A DNA stretch of 10,709 nt from an uncultured Kouleothrix sp. (GCA_937858455.1 CALLYN010000750.1:1-10709); one strand, 5' to 3'. Counted from the stretch's first letter, positions 1 to 7,408 are shown. Notes: generated from the letters alone by a model not told the origin. Numbers and translations: made by a program.

Positions 1-928
1 TGGGCTGGCCGCGCAGCTCGGCCTGCACCCAGCTTGCGCCGCCGTCGGCCGAGATGTCGACGCGCGCGATCGAGCGCCCGCCGCCGGCATAGGCGTAGCC
101 CTCGATCGATACGAGCCCGGCAGGCAGGCGCGCGCCTGCAGCCGGCTGGCAGATCACCGACGTGAGCGACGACTCGCCGAGCATCAGCGCTTGCTGCCAG
201 TCGGCGCTGTGGGCCTCGGCGGCCGGCGGGAACAGCTTGTAGGCGCGCGCCTGGAAGTAATTGCTTGACGGTGCGGCCTGCAGCGTGATCGCCGCCAGCC
301 ACTTGACGCTGCGCGCGCCGATGTAGCCCGGCACCACCACGCGCAGCGGGAAACCGTGCGCCGCCGGCAGCGGCGCGCCGTTCATCTCGTAGGCCAGCAG
401 CACCTCGGGGGCCAGGGCTTTGTCGATCGCGATCGAGCCGCCGAAGCCGAAGCGCTGGCCCTGGCGCTCGACTTCGTCGAGGCCGGCGAAGGCGGCGTGC
501 GCGGCCGCAGGCAGCACGCCCGCGGCCAGCAGCAGCTCGCGCAGTGGCACGCCGGCCCATACCGCGCTGCTGATCGCCTCGGCGCCCCACAGCACTTCGC
601 CGGGGATCGGGCGAATGGCCTGCAGCTCGTCGCGGCGGTTGCCGGCGCACTGCAGCGTCGCGTCCACCGCCACGCGCGAAAACTGGCTCCGCAGGTCGGC
701 CAGCGTCAGCGCCAGCGGCCGCTCGACCAAGCCGCCGATCGTCAGCCGGTAGCTCGCCGGGTCGATACTCGGCAGCGACCCATGGTTGCGCACGTAGAAC
801 AGCTCGGCGGGGGTGTGCTCGGCGCGGGCGATCAGCTCGGGGGGCGGCCCGCCGTTCAGCGGCGCGCGGCTGCGTACTACAAACGCGGGATGCTTGCCGT
901 CCGGCGGCTCGGTGGAATGCTCTGCCAT
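1..928 (-). CDS. Sulfite oxidase-family molybdopterin oxidoreductase (3' end outside window)
   Basis: Reading the minus strand from ATG at 928 gives an uninterrupted frame of about 309 residues that leaves the window without a stop, so the C-terminus is missing. A strong ribosome binding site, AAGGAGG, lies 4 nt before the ATG. Seen: FYVRNHGSLP (residues 44-53), TLQCAGNRR with the molybdenum-ligand Cys at residue 94, VWAGVPLRELLLAAGV, and PLRVVVPGYIGARSVKWL, all hallmarks of the oxidoreductase molybdopterin-binding domain. After about residue 215 the dimerisation domain begins (LTSVICQPAAGARL, then SIEGYAYAGGG and ISADGG). Known of the family: two-electron oxidation of sulfite or a related substrate at a Mo-pterin centre. 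There is no signal peptide or twin-arginine motif at the N-terminus (MAEHSTEPPDGKHPAF), so I infer a cytoplasmic protein. No heme domain is seen at the N-terminus. The exact substrate cannot be told from this fragment. Confidence 0.9.
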   Translation of the reverse strand, partial: MAEHSTEPPDGKHPAFVVRSRAPLNGGPPPELIARAEHTPAELFYVRNHGSLPSIDPASYRLTIGGLVERPLALTLADLRSQFSRVAVDATLQCAGNRRDELQAIRPIPGEVLWGAEAISSAVWAGVPLRELLLAAGVLPAAAHAAFAGLDEVERQGQRFGFGGSIAIDKALAPEVLLAYEMNGAPLPAAHGFPLRVVVPGYIGARSVKWLAAITLQAAPSSNYFQARAYKLFPPAAEAHSADWQQALMLGESSLTSVICQPAAGARLPAGLVSIEGYAYAGGGRSIARVDISADGGASWVQAELRGQP

Positions 929-951
929 GCGACCTCCTTGTTCGCTACATG

Positions 952-977
952 CGCACCGTGGCCCCGTTGCCGGTGCG
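952..977 (-). other. Hairpin in the sulfite oxidase-like gene leader
   Basis: CGCACCG (952-958) and CGGTGCG (971-977) are perfect inverted 7-mers separated by 12 nt, which themselves can pair GGC with GCC. The structure lies between the predicted transcription start (about 997) and the ribosome binding site. It may be incidental in such GC-rich DNA, or it may stabilise the leader or affect its translation; it does not resemble a molybdenum cofactor riboswitch that I can recognise. Confidence 0.3.
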
Positions 978-1003
978 GCTGGCGCGCGTGGCGCGCTGCG
1001 CTG

Positions 1004-1032
1004 ATTGTAGCAACCGAAGAGGGAAGTGGCAA
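1004..1032 (-). promoter_or_regulatory. Sigma-70-type promoter for the sulfite oxidase-like gene
   Basis: On the minus strand TTGCCA (1032-1027; five of six to TTGACA) is followed after exactly 17 nt by TACAAT (1009-1004; five of six to TATAAT), with TG at the extended -10 position (TGCTACAAT). The leader would be about 70 nt. It starts immediately after the stop of the small gene ending at 1041, so the oxidoreductase can be transcribed independently of that pair. Confidence 0.6.
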
Positions 1033-1040
1033 CAGCCAGG

Positions 1041-1268
1041 CTAGCCGACCGGGATATTCAGATCCGCGAGGAAACGGCGGATCTCGGCGGACTCGGGGAT
1101 GACCACCAGGCTGCGCTGAGCGGCGCGCACCAGGATAATATGGTACGATAGCTCGCCGGTGTTGCGCTGCGCCCACGAGAGCCGGGCCAGCACCGGGGTT
1201 TCGATACGCCAACCCTGCTCAAGCATCAGGCGCAGCGCCTCGAGACCGCGCGGCACGCCGAATGGCAT
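1041..1268 (-). CDS. Small hypothetical protein, 75 aa
   Basis: I do not recognise a family. The frame from ATG at 1268 encodes a mostly soluble protein: an amphipathic start (PRGLEALRLMLEQGWRIETPVL), a central segment with alternating hydrophobics (ELSYHIILVRAAQRSLVVIP) that looks like two beta strands, and a short helix (ESAEIRRFLADLNIPVG). This alpha-beta-beta-alpha pattern with a well-behaved amino-acid composition argues for a real gene. The frame is also open to an earlier ATG at 1310, but that would overlap the upstream gene by 26 nt; GAGGTG at 1286-1281 is the best ribosome binding site and favours 1268, though its spacing of 12 nt is long. It starts 16 nt after the stop of the small membrane-protein gene, so the two probably form one transcript. 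Confidence 0.6.
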   Translation of the reverse strand: MPFGVPRGLEALRLMLEQGWRIETPVLARLSWAQRNTGELSYHIILVRAAQRSLVVIPESAEIRRFLADLNIPVG

Positions 1269-1284
1269 GGCTGGCTGGGGCACC

Positions 1285-1431
1285 TCAGATCGCCGAGTGT
1301 TCGATCTCATAGCTCACCAGCTTGTTCTGCCCAAGCCGCGACCGGCGGCCAACCAGCGCCAGGCCAACCAGCAGCAGCGCCGACACGCCGCCAATCGCGT
1401 AACCGCTAACGAAGATAATGACCGTGACCAT
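1285..1431 (-). CDS. Small single-helix membrane protein, 48 aa
   Basis: ATG at 1431 is chosen over an in-frame ATG at 1467 because AGAAGGAG stands 6 nt before it. The product begins with one hydrophobic helix (about residues 2-26, TVIIFVSGYAIGGVSALLLVG and following) and then has a basic turn, GRRSRLGQNK, and a polar tail. By the positive-inside rule the C-terminus should be cytoplasmic. No family or function is recognisable. Its close coupling to the 75-residue gene behind it suggests that the two act together, or at least are expressed together; this is inference from spacing only. Confidence 0.6.
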   Translation of the reverse strand: MVTVIIFVSGYAIGGVSALLLVGLALVGRRSRLGQNKLVSYEIEHSAI

Positions 1432-1487
1432 GTGTAGCTCCTTCTGTTTCTTCCTTGCTATTCTCACGCCTCTATCCTAGCGCTGCC

Positions 1488-1516
1488 AATTTATCGCTGG
1501 GTGATCCGATTGTTAA
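1488..1516 (-). promoter_or_regulatory. Possible promoter for the 1285-1431 / 1041-1268 pair
   Basis: Minus-strand TTAACA (1516-1511; five of six to consensus) and TAAATT (1493-1488; four of six) are separated by 17 nt. The leader would be about 50 nt. The -10 is poor, so this is a tentative call within the 234-nt region shared with the divergent kinase gene. The same region also contains a perfect 6-bp inverted repeat with a 4-nt loop, AAAGCTTATGAGCTTT at 1525-1540, which could be a binding site. Confidence 0.35.
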
Positions 1517-1624
1517 ATGTGTGTAAAGCTTATGAGCTTTCGCGCCCGTAAGCCGGGCCGGCGGGATTCTCGGGCCTTTTTATGAATGCAACGTGATCGT
1601 AATCTATGCTCAATCGGTATATCA

Positions 1625-1630
1625 TATAAT
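1625..1630 (+). promoter_or_regulatory. -10 element of the histidine kinase promoter
   Basis: A perfect TATAAT stands 36 nt before the kinase start codon in a locally AT-rich stretch. No convincing -35 hexamer is present at 16-18 nt upstream (the sequence there is ATCTAT-like), so activation by a regulator or another promoter type is possible. Confidence 0.4.
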
Positions 1631-1665
1631 CTGGTAAGTATCGCCCTAGCCTGAGAGTTCTGAGA

Positions 1666-3018
1666 ATGCGACAGATGTTGGCCCGGTTGCTAACAATCGC
1701 TCATCCCGACGATGAGTATCAGCAGCGTGGGCGCGCGGTGGTGGTGCTAAGCCTGGGCATGATCGCGATGGCCCTGCTGTTTGTGGTCGTCGTGCTGTGC
1801 TTTCAGCCTAACCCCGAGACAAGCCTGAAGCTCGTCGTGCTGGCAATCACGATCTTTGGCACGGCGATCATTCTGGCGCGGCGCGGGCTGGTTGATCTGG
1901 CGGCCTGGGGCATGCTCGGCTTTACACTGGTTGGCCCATTCGTGGCTATGCTCAGCACGCCGGTGGTTGGCACCGCCCCGCTGACGCTGGTGTTCGCGAT
2001 CTTGATCGCGAGCATGGTGGTGCGATCCTGGCAGATCTGGCTGGTGCTGGCGGCTGCGCTGCTGGGGCTGCTGCTGACGGTTATGCTGCTGTCGGCGTGG
2101 TCGTATACACCCAACGAGATCGAAACCACAGTGCTGGTGGCGGCGCTGATCATGCTGCCCATGGTCGCGCTGATCAGCTACCTCTCGGCTAGCGAAACGC
2201 AGCGCGAGCGCGCGGCGCTGCGCCGCGAGATCGCCGAGCGCCTGCATGTCGAGCATGCGCTGCTGCAGGCCAAAGACGCTGCCGAGTCGGCCAACCGCGC
2301 CAAGAGCGCGTTTCTGGCGCACATGAGCCACGAGCTGCGCACGCCGCTGACGGCCATCCTCGGCTATACCAACCTGCTGGCGTGGCAGGCCGAGCAGCAG
2401 GGCGCCGAGAGCTTCCTGAGCGACCTGGGAGTGATCGAGTCGTCGGGCAAGCACCTGCTGAACCTGATCAACAATGTGCTCGACCTCTCGAAGATCGAGG
2501 CCGGCAAGCTCGACCTGCTCCTCGAAACCTTCGACGTGGCCACTATGCTTAATCAGCTGGTCGCGTCGGTGCAGCCGCTGGTGGGCAAGAACCGCAACCA
2601 CCTGGTGATCGATTGCAGCCCCGACATTGGCATCATGTACGCCGACCAGACCAAGGTGCGGCAGATTCTGATCAATATGCTCTCGAACGCCTCGAAGTAT
2701 ACCGAGCAGGGCGTGATCACAATTGCGGCGCAGCCCGAGTGTACCGACGAACACGACTGGGTGGTCTTTCACGTCTCCGATACCGGCATTGGCATTCCGC
2801 CCGAGGCGATCTCGCAGCTGTTCCAGACCTTTAAGCGCGTGGTCGATCCGCCGAACGCGCCCAAGTACGATGGCGCCGGGCTAGGGCTGGCGCTGAGCCA
2901 GCATATCTGCCGGATCATGGGCGGCAACATCACGGTGCAGAGCACGCTCAATGTTGGTACCACGTTCAGCATCCGCCTGCCCAGGCGCGTCGCCCAGCCG
3001 GTGGCCGAGCTGGTGTAG
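1666..3018 (+). CDS. Membrane-bound sensor histidine kinase
   Basis: A 450-residue protein. Residues about 23-174 contain six hydrophobic segments (roughly 25-46, 54-72, 76-96, 101-119, 122-143 and 153-173), then a charged coiled-coil linker rich in Arg, Glu and Ala (175-212). The dimerisation/phosphoacceptor domain follows with AHMSHELRTPLTAILGY, phosphorylated His at 222. The ATPase domain has the N box (QILINMLSNASKYT, Asn 337 and 341), G1 box (SDTGIGI, Asp 372), F box (LFQTF) and G2 box (GAGLGLAL, 403-410). It ends without a receiver domain, so it is not a hybrid kinase. I see no PAS, GAF, HAMP or large extracellular loop: the sensor must be the membrane module itself or a partner. All catalytic motifs look intact. 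No response-regulator gene is beside it, so its partner is elsewhere. The ribosome binding site is weak (GAGAG). The start at ATG 1666 is the first in frame; ATG at 1675 is an alternative. Confidence 0.92.
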   Translation: MRQMLARLLTIAHPDDEYQQRGRAVVVLSLGMIAMALLFVVVVLCFQPNPETSLKLVVLAITIFGTAIILARRGLVDLAAWGMLGFTLVGPFVAMLSTPVVGTAPLTLVFAILIASMVVRSWQIWLVLAAALLGLLLTVMLLSAWSYTPNEIETTVLVAALIMLPMVALISYLSASETQRERAALRREIAERLHVEHALLQAKDAAESANRAKSAFLAHMSHELRTPLTAILGYTNLLAWQAEQQGAESFLSDLGVIESSGKHLLNLINNVLDLSKIEAGKLDLLLETFDVATMLNQLVASVQPLVGKNRNHLVIDCSPDIGIMYADQTKVRQILINMLSNASKYTEQGVITIAAQPECTDEHDWVVFHVSDTGIGIPPEAISQLFQTFKRVVDPPNAPKYDGAGLGLALSQHICRIMGGNITVQSTLNVGTTFSIRLPRRVAQPVAELV

Positions 3019-3041
3019 CCACAACTTGGGGTAAGATATGG

Positions 3042-3072
3042 CGACGGCCCCAGCGATGCGCTGGGGCCGTTG
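3042..3072 (+). terminator. Hairpin terminator of the histidine kinase gene
   Basis: ACGGCCCCAGCG (3044-3055) and CGCTGGGGCCGT (3059-3070) are perfect complements around a 3-nt ATG loop. A G-U pair and a C-G pair extend the stem to 14 bp. It begins 23 nt after the stop codon. No run of T follows, so it is not a textbook intrinsic terminator; it may rely on the very stable stem alone or serve to stabilise the 3' end. Confidence 0.6.
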
Positions 3073-3409
3073 AGCAGGGGAAATATATTGGAAGATGCAC
3101 CAGCGTATGTTTGGCGTAGCAACGTACTGGTTCCGTGATCGGGAGCGCCTGGTTCGCAAAATGGGCTGTGGTGTGCTGCGATGCTAGCTACGTTGTAGGC
3201 TGCGTTGTCGAGTGCGACGAGCTGTGAGATTTCACGAACCTTGTTCGCCAGTGCATCTGCGAATATCCTATCATGCTTGCCGCGCCTGTAGCATAACATG
3301 TTGATCACAAAAGTGTATCGATCGATGACTCTTTGTACATTATCGGGTACCGGAGCCTGGTACGCTGTTCGCCTGCGGCAGCGCTGGATCACGTGCTGTA
3401 GGTTGGGGG
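3073..3409. other. Gene-less stretch of lower G+C
   Basis: About 340 nt between the kinase hairpin and the small membrane-protein gene, with visibly more A and T than the flanks. No frame with a plausible start, ribosome binding site and host-like codon use was found. One minus-strand frame is free of stops across it (passing through peptides such as MLCYRRGKHDRIFADAL around 3300), but it runs on antisense into both neighbours and its third codon positions are not G+C-rich as in the neighbours. It could be a decayed gene fragment or plain spacer; I cannot assign it. Confidence 0.4.
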
Positions 3410-3700
3410 CTACATGGCCTTGAATGTCATCAGCATAGCGGCGACAAAGAGCAGGCCATAGACCCACGGCAGCGCGACCAGGCCGATCGTGAGCGAGGCC
3501 GGCCCGAACCAGTGCGCCAGCCACGCGCCTACCCCCGACACCACAAACATCACCGGGATGAGCAAAGCCCCTACTAGCAGCCAACCGGCCCACGCGACGT
3601 TCATATCGGCGATGCTGATGACGCTGCCCGAGGCAATCACTACGCCACCCAGAGCCCCTAACACGCATACGATGGTATTGATGATGAGTACGATGAGCAT
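3410..3700 (-). CDS. Small integral membrane protein, 96 aa
   Basis: ATG at 3700 is preferred to an upstream in-frame ATG at 3751 because GAGGG lies 7 nt before it and because the longer form would add a polar stretch before the first helix. The protein is almost entirely hydrophobic, with three membrane segments: residues 2-24 (LIVLIINTIVCVLGALGG and on), about 33-62 (AWAGWLLVGALLIPVMFVVS and on, with Gly and Trp) and about 69-94 (LTIGLVALPWVYGLLFVAAM and on). It ends MTFKAM. No known motif or family is recognised. It is transcribed divergently from the HAD phosphatase gene, with its own promoter candidate at 3758-3766. Confidence 0.65.
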   Translation of the reverse strand: MLIVLIINTIVCVLGALGGVVIASGSVISIADMNVAWAGWLLVGALLIPVMFVVSGVGAWLAHWFGPASLTIGLVALPWVYGLLFVAAMLMTFKAM

Positions 3701-3757
3701 GCTTGAACCCTCGTAATTCGACCTCTCGGCAGAGTAGGTACGCTTCTTCACACTATA

Positions 3758-3766
3758 AGTATAGCA
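3758..3766 (-). promoter_or_regulatory. Extended -10 promoter for the 96-aa membrane protein
   Basis: Minus-strand TGCTATACT carries the TGn extension and TATACT (five of six to consensus). No good -35 is seen, which is common for extended -10 promoters. The predicted leader is about 50 nt. It lies 16 nt from the -35 of the divergent promoter at 3782-3809. Confidence 0.45.
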
Positions 3767-3781
3767 GAGCTGCCTAATGCG

Positions 3782-3809
3782 TTGAGCGCGAGGGATATCG
3801 CGGTATAAT
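3782..3809 (+). promoter_or_regulatory. Promoter of the HAD phosphatase gene
   Basis: TTGAGC (3782-3787; four of six) is followed after 16 nt by a perfect TATAAT (3804-3809). The leader to ATG 3915 is about 100 nt and GC-rich, with a small region of complementary GCGCC/GGCGC blocks. Confidence 0.6.
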
Positions 3810-3914
3810 GCATCTTCGTGGCGCGGCGCGGCGCCTGTGCAGCATGCACGGTAAGAATGGCGCCGCCTGCCCGCTGCTGGGGGCGCAGCTGCGGCCTACA
3901 CCCTTGAGGAACAT

Positions 3915-4673
3915 ATGGCAAAGAACTACATCTGCGACATGGATGGCGTGCTGGTGTTTGGCTCGCAGATCATCCCTGGCGCCAACGAGTTTATCCGCCG
4001 GCTCGAGCAGGCCGGCTCGAAGTTTCTGGTGCTGACGAATAACTCGATCTACACCCAGCGCGACCTGTGGGTGCGCCTGCAGCGCATCGGGCTGGACGTG
4101 CCGGCGAATGCGATCTACACCTCGGCGATGGCGACCGCCCAGTTCCTCGCGACGCAGCACCCCGGCGGGAGCGCCTACGTCATTGGCGAGGCCGGGCTGA
4201 CGACGGCGCTGCACGACGCCGGCTACATCATCACCGACCAGGATCCGGAGTACGTTGTGCTGGGCGAGACGCTGTCGTATAGCTTCGAGCGGATAACCCA
4301 GGCCATGCGCTTTGTCGCGGCGGGCGCGCGCTTTATCGCGACGAACCCCGATGTCTCAGGCCCGGGCGAGGGCGGGATGGTTCCGGCAACCGGCGCGGTC
4401 GCGGCGCTGATTTCGGCGGCCACGGGGGTGCAGCCGTACTACATTGGCAAGCCCAACCCGCTGATTATGCGCACGGCCCTGCGCACGATCGACGCGCACT
4501 CCGAGGACTCGGTGATGGTTGGCGACCGCATGGACACCGATATCATCATCGGCACCGAGAGCGGGCTGGAGACGATCCTGGTGCTCACTGGCGTCACGCG
4601 CCGCGAGGATGTTTCGCGCTACCCCTATCGGCCGACGCATATCGTCGCCTCGGTGGCCGATATCGAAGTGTAG
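3915..4673 (+). CDS. HAD-IIA family hydrolase, NagD-like phosphatase
   Basis: A 252-residue protein, the usual length of the NagD / p-nitrophenyl-phosphatase group. The start has a good ribosome binding site (TTGAGGA, 5 nt spacing). All four HAD motifs are present: motif I CDMDGVL with nucleophile Asp 8 and acid/base Asp 10; motif II LVLTNNS (Thr 41); motif III Lys 179 in IGKPNP; motif [11 protein letters not shown] with Asp 204 and Asp 208 for Mg2+. The segment between motifs II and III (about 55-175) is the C2-type cap that defines HAD-IIA, and [18 protein letters not shown] is the typical substrate-loop of this group. Known of the family: cytoplasmic dephosphorylation of small phosphomonoesters, for example nucleoside monophosphates or sugar phosphates. 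The in vivo substrate is not deducible. It converges on the glgC operon, and a substrate in sugar-phosphate metabolism would be an attractive but unproved guess. Confidence 0.9.
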   Translation: MAKNYICDMDGVLVFGSQIIPGANEFIRRLEQAGSKFLVLTNNSIYTQRDLWVRLQRIGLDVPANAIYTSAMATAQFLATQHPGGSAYVIGEAGLTTALHDAGYIITDQDPEYVVLGETLSYSFERITQAMRFVAAGARFIATNPDVSGPGEGGMVPATGAVAALISAATGVQPYYIGKPNPLIMRTALRTIDAHSEDSVMVGDRMDTDIIIGTESGLETILVLTGVTRREDVSRYPYRPTHIVASVADIEV

Positions 4674-4706
4674 GCAGGCTTCGATACGCGGGGTCTCGGC
4701 TTAGCA

Positions 4707-4738
4707 CAGCAGGGGCGCGCCACAGCGCGCCCCTGCTG
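4707..4738. terminator. Bidirectional hairpin between converging HAD and glgC genes
   Basis: CAGCAGGGGCGCGC (4707-4720) and GCGCGCCCCTGCTG (4725-4738) form a perfect 14-bp stem with a CACA loop. It sits 33 nt after the stop of the HAD gene and 13 nt beyond the stop of the converging glgC-like gene, so it can end transcription from both sides. Neither side has a run of T. Confidence 0.7.
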
Positions 4739-4751
4739 ATTCGTGGGGCGG

Positions 4752-5999
4752 CTAGCGCTCGACGGTGGCGCCGCTCGGCACCACCAAGTCGGGGCCATAG
4801 CGATCCTCGTTGACGCGCGGCATCACCACGACATTGCGGCCGATGATCGCGCCGGCCGGGATGCGCGCGCGCCGGCCGATCACCGTAAGGCCGGTGTTCA
4901 GCCGGTCGGGGGCGGCCTGGTTGGGGGTATTATCCTCGCCGTCGCCGACCTTGGCCTCTTTGCCCACCACCGTCTCCTTGTCGAGGATGCAGCGGTCGAT
5001 CACCGCGTCGCGCTCGACCACCGTATCGGTGAGCAGGATCGAGTCGCGCACCACGGCGCCGGGCGCCACCACCACGCCGGGGGCGATCACCGAGCGAATC
5101 ACCTGGCCGTAGATCTGGCAGCCGTCGCACAGCAGGTTGCCCTCGGCGCGCGCCTCGGCGCCGATCAGCGCGGCCGGGCGCTCTTCGCTGCGGGTATGGA
5201 TGACCCACTCGGGGTCGTACAGGTCGAGCGCGGGCGTCTCGACGAGCAGGGCCATGTTGGCCTCGTAGTAGGCCTGCACGGTGCCAACATCGGCCCAGTA
5301 GCCCTGGAAGTGGTAGGCGGCCACCTGGGTCTGCCGCACGACCTTGGGCATGATCTCGCGGCCGAAGTCGTTCTCGTTGCCCCCGGCCAGCAGCTCCATG
5401 AGGAAGCTCTTGCGGAACACGTAGATGCCCATCGAGGCCAGGCTCGACTGCGAGCGGCGCGGCTTTTCCTCGAAGCGGCTGACGGTGCCGTCGGCGTCGA
5501 CGGTGACGATGCCGTAGCGGTGCACCTCGTGGCGGTTGACGCTATGCACGGCCACGGTGAGGTCGGCGCCGCGATCCTGGTGGATCTGCAGCATGGGCCG
5601 GTAGTCCATCTTGTAGATATGGTCGCCGGCGAGCACCAGCACGGCGTCGATCGGCTGCTCGGCGATGAAATCGAGGTTGGCGCGCACGGCGTCGGCGTTG
5701 CCGCGCTGCCAGTCGCCGCCCTCGGTGGTGAGGAACGGGTGCAGCACGCGTACGCCGCCGATCCGCCGGTCGAGATCCCAGGGCTTGCCGACGCCGATAT
5801 GCTCGTGCAGCGAGCGCGGGCGGTACTGTGTCAGCACGCCGACATTGTAGATGCCCGAGTTCACGCAGTTCGAGAGCGCGAAGTCGATGATCCGGAACTT
5901 GCCGGCGAATGGCACTGCAGCTTCGGAGCGCTCGGCGGTGAGCGCGCTCAGCGCTTTGCTCTCGCCGCCGGCCAGGATGAGTGCGAGTGTGCGCAGCAT
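4752..5999 (-). CDS. ADP-glucose pyrophosphorylase family protein with degenerate catalytic loop
   Basis: A 415-residue GlgC-type protein; ATG at 5999 with AAGGA 5 nt upstream. The nucleotidyltransferase domain (1 to about 250) is followed by a left-handed beta-helix with hexapeptide-like repeats (about 280-400: [19 protein letters not shown] and on). Conserved: [20 protein letters not shown] (Asp 126), FEEKP (Lys 179) and GYWADVGT (Asp 237). Changed: the nucleotide loop reads LAGGESKAL where catalytic GlgC has GGxGTRL, so the catalytic Arg is Ala 16; RAKPAVPF has become RSEAAVPF, so the Lys is Glu 26; and WYxGTADAV is WQRGNADAV (Gln 98, Asn 101). Known: GlgC makes ADP-glucose from ATP and glucose-1-phosphate; in the plant large subunit and in GlgD the catalytic residues are lost and the subunit is modulatory. 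I infer a regulatory partner of the intact GlgC encoded just upstream in the same operon (84 nt gap). A different substrate is the alternative. Confidence 0.85.
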   Translation of the reverse strand: MLRTLALILAGGESKALSALTAERSEAAVPFAGKFRIIDFALSNCVNSGIYNVGVLTQYRPRSLHEHIGVGKPWDLDRRIGGVRVLHPFLTTEGGDWQRGNADAVRANLDFIAEQPIDAVLVLAGDHIYKMDYRPMLQIHQDRGADLTVAVHSVNRHEVHRYGIVTVDADGTVSRFEEKPRRSQSSLASMGIYVFRKSFLMELLAGGNENDFGREIMPKVVRQTQVAAYHFQGYWADVGTVQAYYEANMALLVETPALDLYDPEWVIHTRSEERPAALIGAEARAEGNLLCDGCQIYGQVIRSVIAPGVVVAPGAVVRDSILLTDTVVERDAVIDRCILDKETVVGKEAKVGDGEDNTPNQAAPDRLNTGLTVIGRRARIPAGAIIGRNVVVMPRVNEDRYGPDLVVPSGATVER

Positions 6000-6083
6000 A
6001 GCTATCCTTAGTTTTGGGCTCTGGGTGCCGAGCTATGAGTCAGAGCCGGGAAGCTCAAAGCTCACCACCCCGAGCGTAACATG

Positions 6084-7337
6084 CTATATGGTCTCGCCCG
6101 AAGCCACCTCGCCGCCGGGGAAGTGTTCCTCGTCGCGGTCGGCGTTGATCACCACATTGCGGCCGATATTGATATTCGAGGGCAGGTGCGCGCCCTTGCC
6201 CACCACCGTCACGCCGGTATTGAGCTTCTCGGGCTCCTGCTTGTTCGGCACGGTCAGGTCGTCGCCGTAGCCGAGGCGCACGCCGGCGCCAACTACCACG
6301 TTCTTGTCGACAATCACGCGGTCGAGCACGGCGCCGGGGCCGATCCATACATCGTTCATCACCACGCTGTCGCGCACGAGCGCGCCGGGCGACACGTACA
6401 CGCCGGGCGAGAGCACCGAGCGCTCGACGCGGCCGCGCACGATCGCGCCATTGCAGATCATGCTCTGCACCACCTGCGACTGCGGGCCGAACTTGGCGGG
6501 CGGGCGCTCTTCGCTGCGGGTGTGCACGACCCACTCGGGGTCGTAGAGCTTGAGCGTATTGCGCGAGTCGAGCAGCTCCATGCTGGTTTCCCAGTACGAC
6601 TGGATGGTGCCGACGTCGACCCAGTAGCCTTCGAATGGGTAGGCGAAGACTTTATCCTGGGTGATCATTGCCGGGATCACGTGCTTGCCGAAGTCGATGC
6701 GCGGGCTGCCCTCGCCGCCCTCGCCCAGCCGGCGCATAAGCGCGTCGGCGCTGAAGACGTAGATGCCCATGCTGGCGAGCGTGCCCTTGTCGCGGTTCTT
6801 GGGCTTCTCGGTGAACTCGACCACGCGCTGGGTGTCGTCGACGGTCATGATCCCGAAGCGGTCGGTCTCGTCGAGCGGCACGTGCATCACGGCCACGGTC
6901 AGGTCGGCGCGGCGGCGCTGGTGGAAATCGACCATGGCGCTGTAGTCCATCTTGTAGATGTGGTCGCCCGAGAGCAGCACCACCACGTCGGCGCGGCGCT
7001 CGCGGATGTAGTTGAGGTTCTGGTACACCGCGTCGGCTGTGCCTTTGTACCAGCTCTCGTCGCGGCGGCCCTGGTAGGGCTGGAGCAGCTGGACGCCGCC
7101 CTGGCTGCGGTCGAGGTCCCAGGGCTTGCCGTTGCCGATATGCGAGTTGAGCGAGTGCGGGCGGTACTGCGTAAGCACGGCCACGTCGAAGATGCCTGAG
7201 TTGACGCAGTTCGAAAGGGTGAAGTCGATGATGCGGAACTTACCGGCGAAGGGCACCGACGGCTTGGCGCGCTTTTCGGAAAGCACGCTCAGGCGCGTCC
7301 CTTCGCCGCCGGCCATGATCATGGCTACGATTCGCAC
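6084..7337 (-). CDS. glgC: Glucose-1-phosphate adenylyltransferase (ADP-glucose pyrophosphorylase)
   Basis: A 417-residue protein. The start is GTG at 7337, supported by GGAGG 6 nt upstream; the first ATG in frame (7322) would cut the first beta strand. The catalytic elements are complete: MAGGEGTRL with Arg 15, KRAKPSVPF with Lys 25, WYKGTADAV (96-104), GDHIYKMDY with Asp 125, FTEKP with Lys 178 for glucose-1-phosphate, and GYWVDVGT with Asp 241. Residues about 285-400 form the left-handed beta-helix ([19 protein letters not shown] and on). It catalyses ATP + glucose-1-phosphate to ADP-glucose + PPi, the committed step of bacterial glycogen synthesis, in the cytoplasm as a tetramer. It is first in an operon with the degenerate paralogue at 4752-5999, the two being clearly similar along their whole length (a tandem duplication). 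Allosteric control by glycolytic intermediates is usual in the family; Lys 33 in PFAGKFR is at the position used for activator binding in known enzymes. Confidence 0.95.
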   Translation of the reverse strand: MRIVAMIMAGGEGTRLSVLSEKRAKPSVPFAGKFRIIDFTLSNCVNSGIFDVAVLTQYRPHSLNSHIGNGKPWDLDRSQGGVQLLQPYQGRRDESWYKGTADAVYQNLNYIRERRADVVVLLSGDHIYKMDYSAMVDFHQRRRADLTVAVMHVPLDETDRFGIMTVDDTQRVVEFTEKPKNRDKGTLASMGIYVFSADALMRRLGEGGEGSPRIDFGKHVIPAMITQDKVFAYPFEGYWVDVGTIQSYWETSMELLDSRNTLKLYDPEWVVHTRSEERPPAKFGPQSQVVQSMICNGAIVRGRVERSVLSPGVYVSPGALVRDSVVMNDVWIGPGAVLDRVIVDKNVVVGAGVRLGYGDDLTVPNKQEPEKLNTGVTVVGKGAHLPSNINIGRNVVINADRDEEHFPGGEVASGETI

Positions 7338-7399
7338 GAGGAACCTCCGACACTGGTAGGCGGCCAGCTGAACGTTTGTGTGATGCTACTGCGGCGGTC

Positions 7400-7408
7400 A
7401 GTATACCA
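7400..7408 (-). promoter_or_regulatory. Extended -10 promoter of the glgC operon
   Basis: Minus-strand TGGTATACT contains the TGn extension and TATACT. No clear -35 is seen. The leader would be about 56 nt. The element is embedded in CTATGGTAT, which recurs in front of hisC. Confidence 0.5.

Noticed and set aside
1549..1581. Intrinsic terminator suggested by GGGCC followed by TTTTT
   Set aside because: Only a 4-bp GGCC pairing is possible, and no plus-strand gene ends upstream of it.
1747..2772. Minus-strand open frame of 341 codons opposite the kinase
   Set aside because: Composition (Gln, His, Arg) is typical of an antisense shadow, and the plus strand has all kinase motifs.
2769..3668. 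Minus-strand open frame of 299 codons
   Set aside because: It overlaps the kinase C-terminus and the 96-residue membrane protein in other frames and has no domain; only its middle part is considered as a possible remnant.
6000..6083. Possible separate promoter between the two GlgC-type genes
   Set aside because: No -10/-35 pair was found in the 84-nt gap, so a single transcript is more likely.
4743..7199. Plus-strand open frames of 422 and 372 codons
   Set aside because: They lie antisense to the two GlgC-type genes, are rich in His, Val and Ala and have no recognisable domain.
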